Shown: positions 1 through 11,969 of the stretch, piece after piece
Layout: every line of letters begins with the position of its first letter
Position numbering within the stretch: position 1 is the stretch's first letter
Notes under the pieces: model-generated
Database searches by the model: none
What the model was told of the DNA's origin: nothing
What the model saw: the letters and a program-made list of their open reading frames with translations, nothing else
Program-made: the position numbers and the translations under genes
DNA from: Loxodes magnus
Lineage: Eukaryota > Ciliophora > Karyorelictea > Loxodida > Loxodidae
Direction: 5' to 3'
Length of the DNA: 64,000 nucleotides
Assembly: GCA_946699065.1 (NCBI GenBank)
Contig: CAMPDV010000359.1
Span: 62,001 to 126,000 of the forward strand

Positions 1-99
1 GTTCCTGCATGTTCTGTACTTGCATTGCTCTTTTTCCTTTACTTCTCTCTTTTATATAATCTGAGTTGAGAAATTTTTTTTCAGGTTTTCCCATTTCCC

Positions 100-979
100 G
101 ATGGGAGGAATTCCGTTGCTTGCTACTTCAGTTGCTACTAGTTAACATTTCTCCAGATATTCATTCTTATTTTTACTATTTGGGACATTTCCACCATAAT
201 GTCAAATGCTGTAGCAAATGTAGCATCTTTTTTTTACTCTAGGAAATGTCATTTCTTATTTCTCTATTTCCATTGGATTTCCTTATGAAGGCTTCTACAG
301 GTTTTTTTCTATTAATTTGAGTCTTGAATCTAATTTTCTCAGTTTTTCTCGTCTTGCACTTGCATTACTCAAATATCATTCTCTAAACTTGCAATTTGCT
401 CATAAACTCTGACTTTAACTCTTCAGTCTACCATATGGACTTCATCATCGTCTTCATGATTTATCAAATCCTGACTCATTATAAACATCTCTTTCTTCTG
501 GAAGTTTAATTCTTCTTCGAGTTTTTTTATGTTTCTAATAAGTTAATAATGCAGCTGTTTCATCTACTAAGAGTCCGTTTATTCTATTTCAGTATTTTCT
601 AAATCAAAGGTAATAGGATTTATATTGAATTAACGTACTTTACCTTCTTCATTTATTTTTTATTTTTTCATTATTATTTTTATCGATTCCGTTGAGTGGC
701 CTCTTTTTTCAATTTTCAAAGGAGGTGTTGAGAGCTGTGTTAACTATTCTGTTCTGAATTTTTATCTCAGTTCTTATTTGTCTTTTGATGAAAGGGATCC
801 GCTTTATTTTAATTTTTAGGAGTTAGTATTTTTTATAAGTTCTTCTAATCTATTAAATAGTTCTGGTTATTTACATTAAGAAGAGCGTTAATTTGAAGAA
901 GACATGGCTAGAATATGTGCTTCTGGTTTTCTCTCTGTTCTGAGGAGGTGGTAAAAAAACCCTTCTTGAAACCAGCCAT
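100..979 (-). pseudogene. Gag-like CCHC zinc-knuckle gene, decayed
   Basis: Read on the minus strand from ATG at 979, the product starts MAGFKKGFFTTS. This matches the start of the intact family member at 43322 (MEGLKKGFYTTS). A zinc-knuckle remnant lies near 186-224: CYIC followed by four residues, His, then a Cys reached only after a one-base frame change. The frame breaks several times, so this is a decayed copy. The family resembles retroviral or LINE ORF1 nucleic-acid-binding proteins: basic N-terminus, coiled-coil middle, knuckle, basic tail. No reverse transcriptase lies beside it. Exact end not determinable. Confidence 0.55.
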
Positions 980-1169
980 TTTATATTATACATTAAATAG
1001 TATTTATTAATTTAAGAATCCACTTAGAATGAAAAGTCTTAAAACACTAGCGAAATATTTTAAAGAGTAAATTATTTATGAATTTATTAATAATTTTAAC
1101 TTAAGAAATGATTAAGTTAATAGTTAAGAAAATAAATATAACTAGATAATTTAAATAACTTGGTCAATC

Positions 1170-1405
1170 TTAGGAGATTTAATAGAAAATATGGAATGAC
1201 CTAACCTAATTTTACCCAACCAGGAATGGAGAAATTTATAAGAAGAAAGCAAGCTATATGAAGAGACAACCATTCCGAAAACTTGACAGTGAAGGGAGGA
1301 GAAGACCACCTAGAGATCAAGTTCCTATTGGTTTGATAGGGAAGTAGGAAGCTTTTAAGCAGACGATCCTTCTTTAACACTTTAATTTAATTTAATTTAA
1401 AACTT
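1170..1405 (+). repeat. Possible 3' end of a retroelement with (TTTAA)n tail
   Basis: A GC-richer island in very AT-rich DNA ends at about 1380-1400 in a short tandem TTTAA run. Retroelement tails elsewhere in the window look alike, for example TTGAA repeats at 44186. No coding frame is convincing. The call rests only on composition and tail shape. Confidence 0.3.
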
Positions 1406-3978
1406 GGTCAATCTTAATATATTATAAAAAAAAGAGAAGCAAATTTTTAATTGTATCTTACAAAGAATTTTACCGAAACTTTAATTTATTTTTCACAATT
1501 AATGCTAAAATAAGCATTTGAAGTATTCCTTAAATAAATAAAATATTTATCATTTATAAATTCTTAATTCAAAAAAAAGGTTATGATGGTTTATTTAATG
1601 ACGCTATTGTTATTTAATATTATTTCAAAGAAAATAATAAAGAAATAAATTAAAATAAGATGAAACCTAAAAGACCTCATAAATTTATAATAAGCTAAAA
1701 TATCTACTTTGATACCTGTTATCAAGTTTTTAAAGAATATCTTAATTAATATTCAACAAGTTATAATCAAGTTATTTTTTATGTAAATATTTCCTTTAAA
1801 AAAATCATATTAATTCAGCCTAATATTATATGAAAAAAATAAAAAAAATAAAATTGAATCGCTATAATAGTAATAAGATATGAACAAATCTAAAATAAGG
1901 TTATAAAAACTAGAAATATTAAAACTAAAATAAATTAGTAAAATACGAAATATAATTTAATTTTCTATATATAAAACACTTTATCTTCATAATTTTATTT
2001 TAGATCTTTTAATTATAAATCACTTTTTATTTTATTTAATGGTTAAAAGTAAAAAATATATGAATGAATTTTTTATCCAAATAATATTTTATACTTATCA
2101 TCTGTTATTATTAAGGAATATCGCTTAACCAATTACAAAAATAAATTGATTATGTGATTTTTAAATTATTTATATTTTAAGTTTATACTTTACTAATGAA
2201 TATATTCCCTTAAATTTAAAATATTAGATATCAAATAAATTTCAGGATTGAATTATTTAATTTGCAATAAAAATTAAATAGTAATAATGTTTTTAAGTAT
2301 TCTTCTTCTTTTTTTAAAGGTTATTTTAAAACATAAATTTAATAATTATATATATTAAATTTTAAAGTTCCTTATTTTAATTATGAATCCATCTAAAAGT
2401 TTTTCCCGAAATATTTATTCTTTCAATTAAAAAAATCTTTATTTATAAATTAATCTCTAAAGATAGAAAACTAAATTAAAATCTATTTTTCTTGCAAATA
2501 AATTACTTCGTTGAACTGAATTATGATTATAGCTCAATTTATGAAAAAACTCTTAAAGATCTGTAAAATACATTTCGTATTACTTTTATTAATATAATAA
2601 ATAAAAATTTTTATTTCTACTCTTCAATGTTGTATTCATTAATTCCAATTTGAAATTTATATAAATTAATTTTCTCATTCACTGTGAATGATATTAAGAG
2701 ATTTGCTATTTATTACTCTATCTCGAAAATATTTTGTTCTTGTAAGACTTTTTCTAGTAAATTTAAAATTAAAACAAATCTTATTGCCCAACTCAATTTT
2801 CTACCAATCAGTTAACTTTTATTTTGTATTTTAATACTTTTATTCGTCTTAAGTTGACCTCCTGTCTTTATATTTTACTTTTCAAGCATAGAGTTTTTAT
2901 TTCTTTGATATTTTATTCCTCAAAACTAAAATGAGAAAATAAGATTATATATCAGAAATATAATCAGCGCTGTGATATAATTAGTAAATTGTTTGCTTAC
3001 TTGACTTTTGTGTCTATTTTTTAACTAGAACATTTATCCTTAAAAATTTATGTCTCTGATTAAAGCTAGCTATTAATTTCATGTTTTATAGGATAGAAAT
3101 TTAATGATAAATATAATAAATTTTTCTATTTCATAACTAAGCAATTTTAGGTTTTTTCAATTATTCTTAAAATAAATTTTGTACATTTGTAATATTTTTT
3201 TAGATTCTTATCAGCTTTAGGCTTTAAATCTCATGTAACTATCTTCTTATTTTTTCTATGTTGGCTTATTCAAACTTTTTATAGAAAGATTTATTCCACT
3301 CTTTTGTTATTAAATTATTGTTATGAATAAAAATTTAAAAAATGAAAGATTCTCCTAAGAAAGAAAAAAAGGCTTTAAATTAAATTTATTTTGGAATATT
3401 AAAGTAAAATTAAAAAAACTGAGCCTTTTCCTCATTATCTTGTTAACTTTTCAAGATACAGATAATCTATTTGAAATATCTAGTTCACAACCTAAAATTT
3501 ATGCTAAGAAATTTGAAAATGAAATTTATCCCTGCATAATCAAGAAAACATAAAGTTATATCCTTTCCAGTTTGAAAACTATTTCAATTTAATTAATATT
3601 AGAAGATAAGAGTGGCTATCTAAAATAGCTATTGAATTTTTATGGATATTAAAGCTATAAAGGATTGCATTATTGATAAAAAAGTGTATTTAAAACTGCA
3701 TCTAGGGAATCTATTTATTCTAAATTTTAAGATCAGATTTGTTTAAGTACATTAAACTTTATTTTTGCTTATTTAACTTCTATCTATAAATCTTATTTAT
3801 TTTCAAATATTTTTAGAAAAATGACAAACGAATAAAAACTAAATTTAGTAGAACCGGGCTAGTGAACAAAAGATAATCGAGACTTATAAAAAATTAGAAA
3901 ATCCATTAATTGCATTTTATTTTTAAGTTTTTTTTCTAATTTTACATCATTTTTTTTAAATTATATATTTTTTAAAAC
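1406..3978. other. AT-rich stretch, no gene recognised
   Basis: About 2.6 kb of very AT-rich sequence. I found no conserved motif, RNA gene or repeat copy on either strand. Open frames in the altered code are long by chance here and are not evidence of genes. Confidence 0.6.
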
Positions 3979-4345
3979 CTCCATAGTTGTTCGAAGGTGA
4001 ACAAAAAGGTCATCTTCATCAGAGGTTGGAGAAGTTAAGTACCCATAATCAACTTTTTGTCTTCCTCTGCTTTGGTGATGCAATGAGACACAATTCTGCC
4101 ATATCATTGGACCTCCAACAAGTAGATAAGATTACGAGTATTCTTAAATTATATCAGTATTGAACATTTTTATCAGTACTGAATAATTATACCAGTATTG
4201 AAAAAGGTCTACCAGTATCTGATAATTTTATCAGTAGCAAACATTCTTGTCAGTATGAAGCATTTTTTTTAAAGAGCTGCGCACCAACGAGAGTGCTACG
4301 CGCTCTATAATCAAATTTATTTATTTATTTAAATAAATAAATAAA
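3979..4345 (+). mobile_element. SINE-like element S1, copy a
   Basis: First of three copies (others at 25852 and 50631). It begins CCATAGTTGTTCGAAGGTGA, which can fold as a short hairpin. About six imperfect repeats of a CAGTATTGA-type motif follow. It ends in a tail near 4271-4312 containing AGAGTGCTACGCGCTCT, a 7-bp hairpin with a 3-nt loop, and then ATTT repeats. No coding capacity is visible. This copy lacks the internal duplication seen in copies b and c. A promoter type (tRNA, 5S or 7SL origin) could not be assigned. Clean target-site duplications flank copies b and c, which supports retroposition. Confidence 0.7.
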
Positions 4346-4356
4346 TAAATTGAAAA

Positions 4357-5175
4357 ATGGCACCTAAGAAATAGACCTCTTTCGGCTCATTTAAAAAACA
4401 AGGATAATAATCTAACCTAACTGAAGAAGAGCCACAATAAATCTAAGAGATATGATCGAAGGAAGCTTACATATAATTGGTGCAGCAAAGAGTATCAAAT
4501 ATCTAATACGAAATAAAATTACAAAGATAAAGGATAGAAAAACTAAAAGACAAGCTAGAAAAATCGATTGAATAATTAGATTTATAATTCCCCTCTATAG
4601 AAGAATCACTAAGTAAAATCTAATCGTAAATAGTAATTAAATTGGAATTAATTGATAAATAATTTAACGAAGTCCCTCAAATGTTCCAATTTCATTTTTC
4701 TAAATTTCAATATCAAATAAAGTAACTTTAAGAAAAATAAGAATAATAAAAGTAATAATCTAAAAATAATTGATTAGTAACCAAGTATCCTAATGGAAAT
4801 CGAATCGGAATTCTAATAATAAGAAACAAAGTAGATTAAATTCCATCGGAGAAAAGTACGGTGTTTCATATGTTAAAGAAACCACTGCTGGAGAAATTGT
4901 TGAAAGAAACCAGAAATTGAAAGAAATAATAAGAATAAAATCCTAGAAGAACTATTTCACTTTTGATCAACAAGGACAGGATAAATTTACAGAAAGAAAT
5001 TCTACAACTCAAAAGCTAACGACTATAATAACGGGAGAAGGAATCTGAAGGACAATTGGATTTCGGGAAGGAGGCAAGGATGGCGGACTAGCGAAGTCCT
5101 ACGACATCCTTTAGTTTAGGAGAAAGCAGGAGAAAATGGAAGATATCTGTAAAGCTCTCTCTAAGAACTATAAAC
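4357..5175 (+). pseudogene. Gag-like CCHC zinc-knuckle gene, frameshifted
   Basis: ATG at 4357, directly after the SINE tail, opens a product starting MAPKKQTSFGSFKKQGQQ with a Gln/Lys-rich coiled-coil middle. After a frame change a zinc knuckle appears at 4862-4900 (CFICQRNHCWRNC). It has one residue fewer between the second Cys and His than its relatives. It is followed by a GQIYRKK segment that is also present after the knuckle in the copies at 43322 and 58427. In-frame TAA, TAG and TGA are read as Gln and Trp. The frame changes indicate decay; the end is approximate. Confidence 0.55.
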
Positions 5176-5538
5176 TTAAATTTTTTTTCCTTTCTAAATA
5201 TATTCAAATAATTAACAATCTAAATTATCTTATCATTTTTAGACTTTCACTTTAAATATAAGACAGAATGATTTCGAAAAGTTATATAATTTTTATCCTT
5301 AAAGTTAGACCATAATTTGTAATAAAGTTTATACTAATGATATATTATAAAAAATAGGTATAAAGGACGATTATAATCAACTATCAATACTTTAGAAATA
5401 TTTGATAGTAATCACTAAATACTTTTATAAAACTTAGTTTTCATAAGAATGCTAGGAAAGATTAATATTTATTCGTGCTTTAAGCATTATTCTATTTATT
5501 ATTTAAAGTCGCTTTATAAATAAGATTATCATAAAAAA

Positions 5539-6390
5539 ATGGAAGGATTCAAAAAAGGTTTCTACACCACCTCCAAGAAGGAGAGGAAACCTGAATCCAA
5601 TCTTGGATAGTCTTCTTACCCTTAACCCTTAGCCCTAACCTTTTTCTTAATTCTAACAACCTGAAGAGGAACAGAAACAAGTTCAGAAGACAACACATGA
5701 GATAACTCCAACCTCAGAAGAGAAGCCCAGAAAGCAGATGAAGTCTGTTCTGCACCGTGAGGTCTCAAAGTTCAATCCTTCTGACCAGATGAGCATGGAA
5801 CAGCTCATCGAAGTGGTACTAAACCTTCAGGAAGAGGTTAGGAAACTGAGAAAGGACAAAGTGAAACCGATGGAAAAACTCAGCCTAGCGGAAGGAATAG
5901 AATCCAGACTTATGTCCTAAGAAAGAGAACTAAGCGCTTTCTGAAACATATCTTAAGACCAGAGTAGCTAATCCTAAAATTAGCTTCAGAAACAATCTGA
6001 TATGAGTATTAGACTGGAAATACTAGAAAAGAAATTAGATGAACAAAGGGGAGATCCAATGATTATTGAAGAGACCAATAGGAAGACTAAGGTTAAACTC
6101 CAAAAAGTACTGAAGAAATGTTACTACTGCAATTCGACAGAACACTTATGAAGACGCTGCAAGGAATTCCAAAATTTCAAAACGTAGTACTGGAATAAAT
6201 AAAGAACCATACAAGCACAGTAGAGGAAGAAAAAACAAATGTAGTAGAGACAAATAAGAGAAAGACTATACTTAAATGAATTAGGATACATTTACAAGAG
6301 AAAATTTAATTAGAAATAAGGCTAGAATCGGAAATGACAAGAGTAATGGGAGGAGAGAGGAGTAGAGACATCTAAAACTTTAATTTTAAC
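5539..6390 (+). pseudogene. Gag-like CCHC zinc-knuckle gene, frameshifted
   Basis: ATG at 5539 begins MEGFKKGFYTTSKKERKPE, nearly identical to the intact copy at 43322. The frame shifts between about 5640 and 5738. It then runs through a coiled-coil block (SMEQLIEVVLNLQEEV) to a canonical knuckle CYYCNSTEHLWRRC at 6119-6160, where the Trp is encoded by TGA. A GYIYKRK motif follows. Only the internal 5738-5920 piece is open in the standard code. One frameshift in an otherwise well-preserved product suggests recent inactivation, or an unrecognised short intron in the Gln/Pro-rich linker. Confidence 0.65.
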
Positions 6391-6779
6391 ACTGGAGCAA
6401 TCTGGTGTCCAGCATGAAGAGGTGAAAATCCTCGAAAATTGCTAAACTTAATTTATCCTATTATTATTTTAAATAAGATTATCTAATAGATTTTACAAAT
6501 GGTTCAACCTTGATATTATTAAAAGTTAGTTTTTTAACTAAAAAGCTAGATTTATTGAAAGTACTTTAAATTCCTTATAATAATTCTTTCATACCCTTCA
6601 ATTTTAAGTAAAATATTTATTTAGAACACTAAATTAAAAATCTTTGAAGCTAAAAAATGAAATTTTTTAATACAAAACATTAAAATCTTAAAAGATAATA
6701 GAGTAATAAAATACTTCTACTACTAATTAGAATAGTGCTAGTGTTTAGTTCCTAATATTTACATTTAGTTATTATAAAA

Positions 6780-7640
6780 AGTCATACTTATTATTATTAT
6801 TATTTAACTAAATGTAAAATAAATATTTGCATACCCTGGGTTTTCAACCAGGTATCAGCAGAAAATTTTTTTTTCGTGGTTGTATTCCACGATCTTTTTT
6901 ATAAGTGGGTGGCTACTACAAAGGAATCTCTTAGTTTCTTATGAGTATCTTTTATTTATAAACTCTGAGTTCAGTAATTCAAAGCTTATTTAGGATTCTT
7001 CAGGTTCTTTGCTCTTCATTGTGCTTAAGTAGCCTTCATTCTTTGCAATGTCTTAGTAGGTGAAAGTTAGATTGACAATAACAACAATTTTTATATTACT
7101 TCTCAATTTTCTTCTTCGGATAAATCTTTCTTTCAAACATCTCAATTCTTTTACTTAGGTTTGAATCAATTTTTTCTTAACTTTATTTTTCTTATGCACC
7201 TGTTAATGTAGATCTTCTTCTATAATCATTCTTTGTGATTATTTGAAGTAGGATTAAGAAATTTCATAAAGTTAATTTTCTGTTACTAAACTTTTTTTTA
7301 TCAGTTAACTTTTAAGAATTAGCAATTCATTATTTTAACTTTTAAGCAGTTCATTAGCTTCCAGATTTTTTCTCCTTGATTAAAGAAAATTTCTTCATAT
7401 TTTGCAATCTATGCTTTCATTTATTCAATTTAATTTTAGAGTAATTTATTATTTTAAATCCCAGAATTAACTTATTCAGTAAGACCGACCATTACTTTTC
7501 CCTCGAAGATGAACTAGACTCTTTAATTTGTCTTTGTTTAGTTCCTCATTAGTCACTTACTTTCTTGCCTTTCTTTTTTAATTCTCTTAAGGAAATGCTT
7601 CTTTATACCAATTTTAATCTTATAAATCTCTTAATTTAGT
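6780..7640 (-). pseudogene. Zinc-knuckle element, family B, with (TAA)n tail
   Basis: On the minus strand a coiled-coil product leads to an intact knuckle CCYCQSNFHLLRHC at 7086-7045. A GC-richer 3' region follows (about 7000-6830). It contains CCTGGTTGAAAACCCAGG, which folds as a hairpin, and ends in TAA repeats at about 6810-6785. A second copy lies at 9221-8385. The hairpin plus TAA tail is typical of the 3' end of a LINE-type retroposon, but no endonuclease or reverse transcriptase is attached. The start codon could not be placed, and the upstream frame is uncertain. Confidence 0.5.
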
Positions 7641-8384
7641 TTTTAATTTTTAAGTACCTATAAATAAAAAAAGATGGAAAGGTATAAAAATGCATATCTC
7701 TTATTTAGGTTAATTTAGTGAAAAGATACAACTTAAATTAATTTAATTTAGTAAGTAATAAATTAAATATAAAAGGATTAATCAAAAGGAAGCTATTTTT
7801 ATAAATTTTACGCATGTTTTGTGATTATTTGAAGGGAGAATTAGCCTTTATATGAAATAGATCATATAAATGTGATATATATAAGGTAAATAGAATTAGA
7901 TCATGCATTTACTTAAGAAGAAGTCTTAGATAGAAAAATAAAGCTAATTAGATAGCTATCACGAATAAAATATGTAAAGGTCTAGAAAATTAATTTAAAG
8001 TTAAGGATGAAAAGAGAAATGAAGTTTACTTTGTTAGGTAAAAAATTTGAAATAATTAGCATAAATTAGTAGATTTAAATTATTTTGGATGAAGTATTAA
8101 AAATTTATTTAATAGAATATTGAGGGAAACACATTAAATTATTTAAGGACTTTAATTAAAAATAAAGAAAGTTCTTAAATTTAAGTAAGAAATATGATTT
8201 AAAACCATAATTTTAAGATGCATTTGGATTTTCTATTTAAGTGATAATATTTATTAGCTTTATAAGCATTCTAAATATTTTTTTGGTAATTTATAAAATT
8301 CTACTAAGTATGCTTTATATTCTATCTTTAAGTAGTTTTCTTAATTGTATTGCCTAGTTTCTTTTTCAAAAACACTAAGCATAG

Positions 8385-9221
8385 TGATTTTTATAATAAT
8401 AATAATAATAATGAACTTAAAGTTTAAAAGTCTTGCAATACCTGGAGTCTCAACCAGTTTCTTGCTGCCATTTTTTTAACGTGGATGGATACAACGACCG
8501 AGTTTTTTACGTGGGAGGTAACCACTAAAAATCTTCCGAGTTTCCAGCAAATTTTTTTCTTTTATAGCTTCCGGTTTCAGTAATTCATAGCCTATTAAGA
8601 GTCTTTCACGTTCTTATTTGTTCTTTTATTTATATTTATTTTCAGCCATCACAATTTTTCAATAAATATCATCTTGACTTGCAACACCAACATTGTTTGG
8701 TTTATCCTTTCAAAGGTTTTTTCTAAAATACTTGTTTTAAGCTGATTTATTCTTTTTATTTAATTTTATTCAATATTTTCATTTTTCTGTTTTTCTTGAA
8801 CATCTTTTTAAATTAATTCCTTTTCAATGATCATGTCTTGATTTTGTTTAAGGTTCGTTTGAGATTATTAGTATAATTATTATTCCGTTACTAAGATATT
8901 CTGGATTAACTGACGTCTAATTATTAACAATTCATTATTTTGATCATCTATGAAGTTCATTAATTCTCTGATTTTTTCTCCTTGATTGTAAATTATTTCT
9001 TGATACTCAGAAATTTTATTTTTCATTTAGTCGAGTTATAAAAAAAGTTCTGAATTCTCTCCAATCTTACCTGGATTCTTCTGAGCTGTTCCTATCATAA
9101 TTTTACCTTCTGATGAGGAGCTCGATTTCTCTTCTAGTTTTTGTTATTTAAGTAATTGTCTCGCCGCTTTCCTTTTTTCGTTTCTAGTTAAGTTTTTGGA
9201 AAGGCGAATAGATTGTTCCAT
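8385..9221 (-). pseudogene. Zinc-knuckle element, family B, second copy
   Basis: ATG at 9221 opens a product starting MEQSIRLSKNLTRNEKRKAA, followed by a long Gln/Glu/Lys coiled coil. After a frame change a degenerate knuckle CWCCKSRWYLLKNC is seen at 8692-8651; the zinc-binding His is replaced by Tyr. The 3' part carries the same hairpin (CTGGTTGAGACTCCAG) and TAA-repeat tail (about 8412-8394) as the copy at 6780-7640. The frame change and missing ligand indicate a dead copy. Confidence 0.55.
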
Positions 9222-9229
9222 TTTTTTTA

Positions 9230-10340
9230 TAAGCATAGTGATTTTTAATAAATTTAGATTTGTTGAATTAAATCTGAATTATGCATTTCTATCCCTAATT
9301 CTATATCAGAATGCTATTTGAATCTATTAATATTTATTTCTCATTTTATAGTTTGTTTCATTAGCAAAATCCTAAACTTTAGAATCATTCATTATTAAGC
9401 TTTTTTTAAGATTTAACGGAAGAAAATATAAAAATTAGATTCATTTATTTGGTTTTCTTAATTATCAATTTTAACTTGCATGCTTTATTTACAGCTAGCA
9501 TTATCAACCAATACATTTTGATTTATATACCTTATTTAAGATAACCAATAAAGTGTATGAGTATTATACCGATAATATAAAGCAGACAATATTTACTATC
9601 TGTTTTAAGAATAGTTTTCATCAGAAAGTAATAATAAAATCTAAATAGACTTAACTAAAATAAAGATAGCTAAGAGAACTTAAAATAATCAGATTGATAA
9701 ATAAATATTAAGCTTACTTATAGTACCTAAAGTTGCTTACATTCATAGAGCTATATTTACTCCTTATTTTATTTTTTCATATTTTAGCTACTTTTAAATA
9801 TGATATTTATTTGTTATGGAAGACTTGTAAATGGTTTATATTCCTGTGAGAGTGATATTATTAACGGTGAAAAAAGAATAGTAACTTAACAACTAAAATT
9901 AAAATTATAAATCTGTTTGAAGAATGGAAAGTAAAGGAACTAAGAAAAGATGGAATAAATAGAGTAATTATAAAGGAAAGGATTATAAGCAAGATAAAAA
10001 AGAAAATTTAGCAATATTTTAACTCTAAAATTTATTAGAGTTATTTGGCTGCAAACAATAAATAAAGCAAAATCTTTAATTTATTAGCTCAATTTATTAT
10101 TTTAGTTTCTTCTCCATTATTATAAAACTACTTAGTATTATTACCTTTATTCCTTTATTTATGGACTGATAGACATATGCTTCACTATTAATTTAAAGTT
10201 TATATATTAAACCAAGCTTCTTAATCTTTCAATTAAATTATCTATAACTATCAAGCAATTTAATAATAGAGTTAGGTTTCTAGTAATTTCAATTATTCTT
10301 TTATTATTTAAGATAACTCAAAACCATATAAATTCACTTT
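9230..10340. other. AT-rich stretch, nothing recognised
   Basis: No conserved motif, RNA or repeat copy seen on either strand; presumably intergenic. Confidence 0.5.
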
Positions 10341-10475
10341 GGTACTTAGCATGTATAAATTAAAATTTCCTTCCTATTGATATTGGCTATTATAGGCTTT
10401 TCTTAAAATCACTGAATAGATAAGTTCTTCTTGCAAAAGCAAAGTTATACTCAAGAAAGACTTAGTACTATATCT

Positions 10476-11130
10476 ATGAGAGATACAAATGGAAATGTTT
10501 ATGAAGTAGGGTATTCATAAATTAGTTCTAATAATTAAGATTGCGGAATTAGGAAAGTAAATAGTTAAGGAGCTGAACTGTGCAAAACTTTCTTAGAGTC
10601 AAGCCCAGCTGATTATAGAGGTTTAATATTGACTTTAGACAGCGATGATGTTACTTATGCAGCATTTTCAATTGATGGAGACTCATATGACGCAGGGTAT
10701 ATCACCAAAAAATCAGTTATGATTGGTGCTTTTTCAAGATCTATTTGAATAGTTATGGATCAGGAGGAGGTCCTAAAGTTTCAGTTCTAGTTAGATTAAG
10801 AACTGATAACGGATTTATCGAAAAAGAAACATTTTTAAGAGCGTAACTTTCTACAGGAAAATCAAATTCGTACTTAGTTTAAGAAATAAGTTTCTGTGCA
10901 GATTAAGTCTCAGTTTACTCTTAGAGTTGGTATAAACCTTTCGATAAAAATTCTTAAAATAATAAGTTCATAGGTTACCCAGAAGCAGGCTTGATAAAAG
11001 TAGACTCGGAAGGATTTTTCAGACATTATATTGATTTAAACAGAAATATGACGATAGTTACATAGGCTTCAGTGAAAGATCCTTTAACATGTTAAATTTT
11101 CTTTTAGGTAGAAGTTAGGCAATTAACTTA
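10476..11130 (+). CDS. Probable secreted protein with beta-propeller-like repeats
   Basis: The product begins MRDTNGNVYEVGYSQ and contains LTLDSDDVTYAAFSIDGDS. Its Asp/Gly/Tyr-rich repeats, with one blade about every 50 residues, resemble secreted beta-propellers. Removing a 23-nt intron-like segment (10716-10738, GTTATG...TCAAG) joins YITKKS to IYLNSYGSGGGPK and continues VSVLVRLRTDNGFIE. The same frame stays open upstream through a hydrophobic ISFLLILAIIGFSQ stretch that looks like a signal peptide. The only nearby ATG (10351) is out of frame with it, so the true start is unresolved. No in-frame TGA marks the end, which is approximate. TAA and TAG are read as Gln. It reads the same way as the kinase gene downstream. 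Function unknown. Confidence 0.5.
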
Positions 11131-11601
11131 ATTTGTTTTAATTAAATCCTATCTTTTAAGTAAAAACTCTAATCTATGGCCCAAGTTAATAATTAAATAT
11201 TGCTTAAGGAATATAGTTTAAATTAAATATTTGCTAAATGTTTATATATCTTAAGTCTTTGTACTCTATGGTTTATTTATAAAATAATTATTCATTTTAT
11301 GTATTTATTTATAAATATTGGAGTCAAAATAATCTTATCTTAGTAACTTTTATTTTAGTAGCTTTTTAATTACCAAGCTAGATCTCTTATGATTAAACTA
11401 ATTATAATAAAAGTATTAGACTTAATTATTCTTAGTATAATACCTTTGTATTTTAAATTAAGCAAATTATGTAAAGAGTTAGTTAGATAGGTTTTAATAA
11501 TGCTTGTAAGGTATTTTGATATAGTTAGCTAAGCTTCTTTAGTTACTATCTTTTATAGATTAAGAAAAATAGTAGTATTTTATTAATTATATAGATTTTA
11601 A

Positions 11602-11965
11602 ATAGGGTGCAAAGCTCTTTCCTTCGGATGCTGCTTGGAGGCACAGCAAGGCTAATAAAAAATGAGCGCGGACGGAGGATAAATCGGAGAAAGAGAAACC
11701 AATAACAAGAGAAAGAAGATTCGACAAGCTGGAGAACTCTGAATGCCAGGAAAAAACCTTCTTCATCGTAGGTCGGGGAAAGATGTACCCGTAATCGCAT
11801 ATTGCATCCTATGCTTTGGAAGGAAACATTACAGGGACATACTGCAGGAAGAGAAAACAAGGATAGAGAGACCCATAAAATTTATTTTTCGACATTAAAT
11901 GAAATTAATTTAAAGAGATGCACTCCAATGAGAGTGCTACGCGCTCTATAATCCAATTTATTTAA
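11602..11965 (+). mobile_element. SINE-like element S2
   Basis: A GC-richer island with a body unrelated to S1 ends in the same tail (11911-11965). The tail contains AGAGTGCTACGCGCTCT, then ATAATCCAATTTATTTAA. The 5' end begins TTTTAAATAGGG, like element S3 at 51166. The minus-strand frame 11860-11546 across it is a chance opening. The sequence is read as a non-autonomous retroposon that uses the tail shared with S1 and S3. Confidence 0.55.
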
Positions 11966-11969
11966 TTGT

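Noticed and set aside
3979-4345. 5S rRNA- or tRNA-derived origin for SINE S1
   Set aside because: Words such as GAAGTTAAGTACCC recall 5S rRNA, but spacing and flanking boxes do not fit, so no origin was assigned.
5612-5642. CCCTTAACCCTTAGCCCTAA looks like telomeric repeat
   Set aside because: Only about three imperfect units, lying inside the Gln/Pro-rich linker of a zinc-knuckle gene; the intact relative at 43400 shows a similar but non-telomeric codon run.
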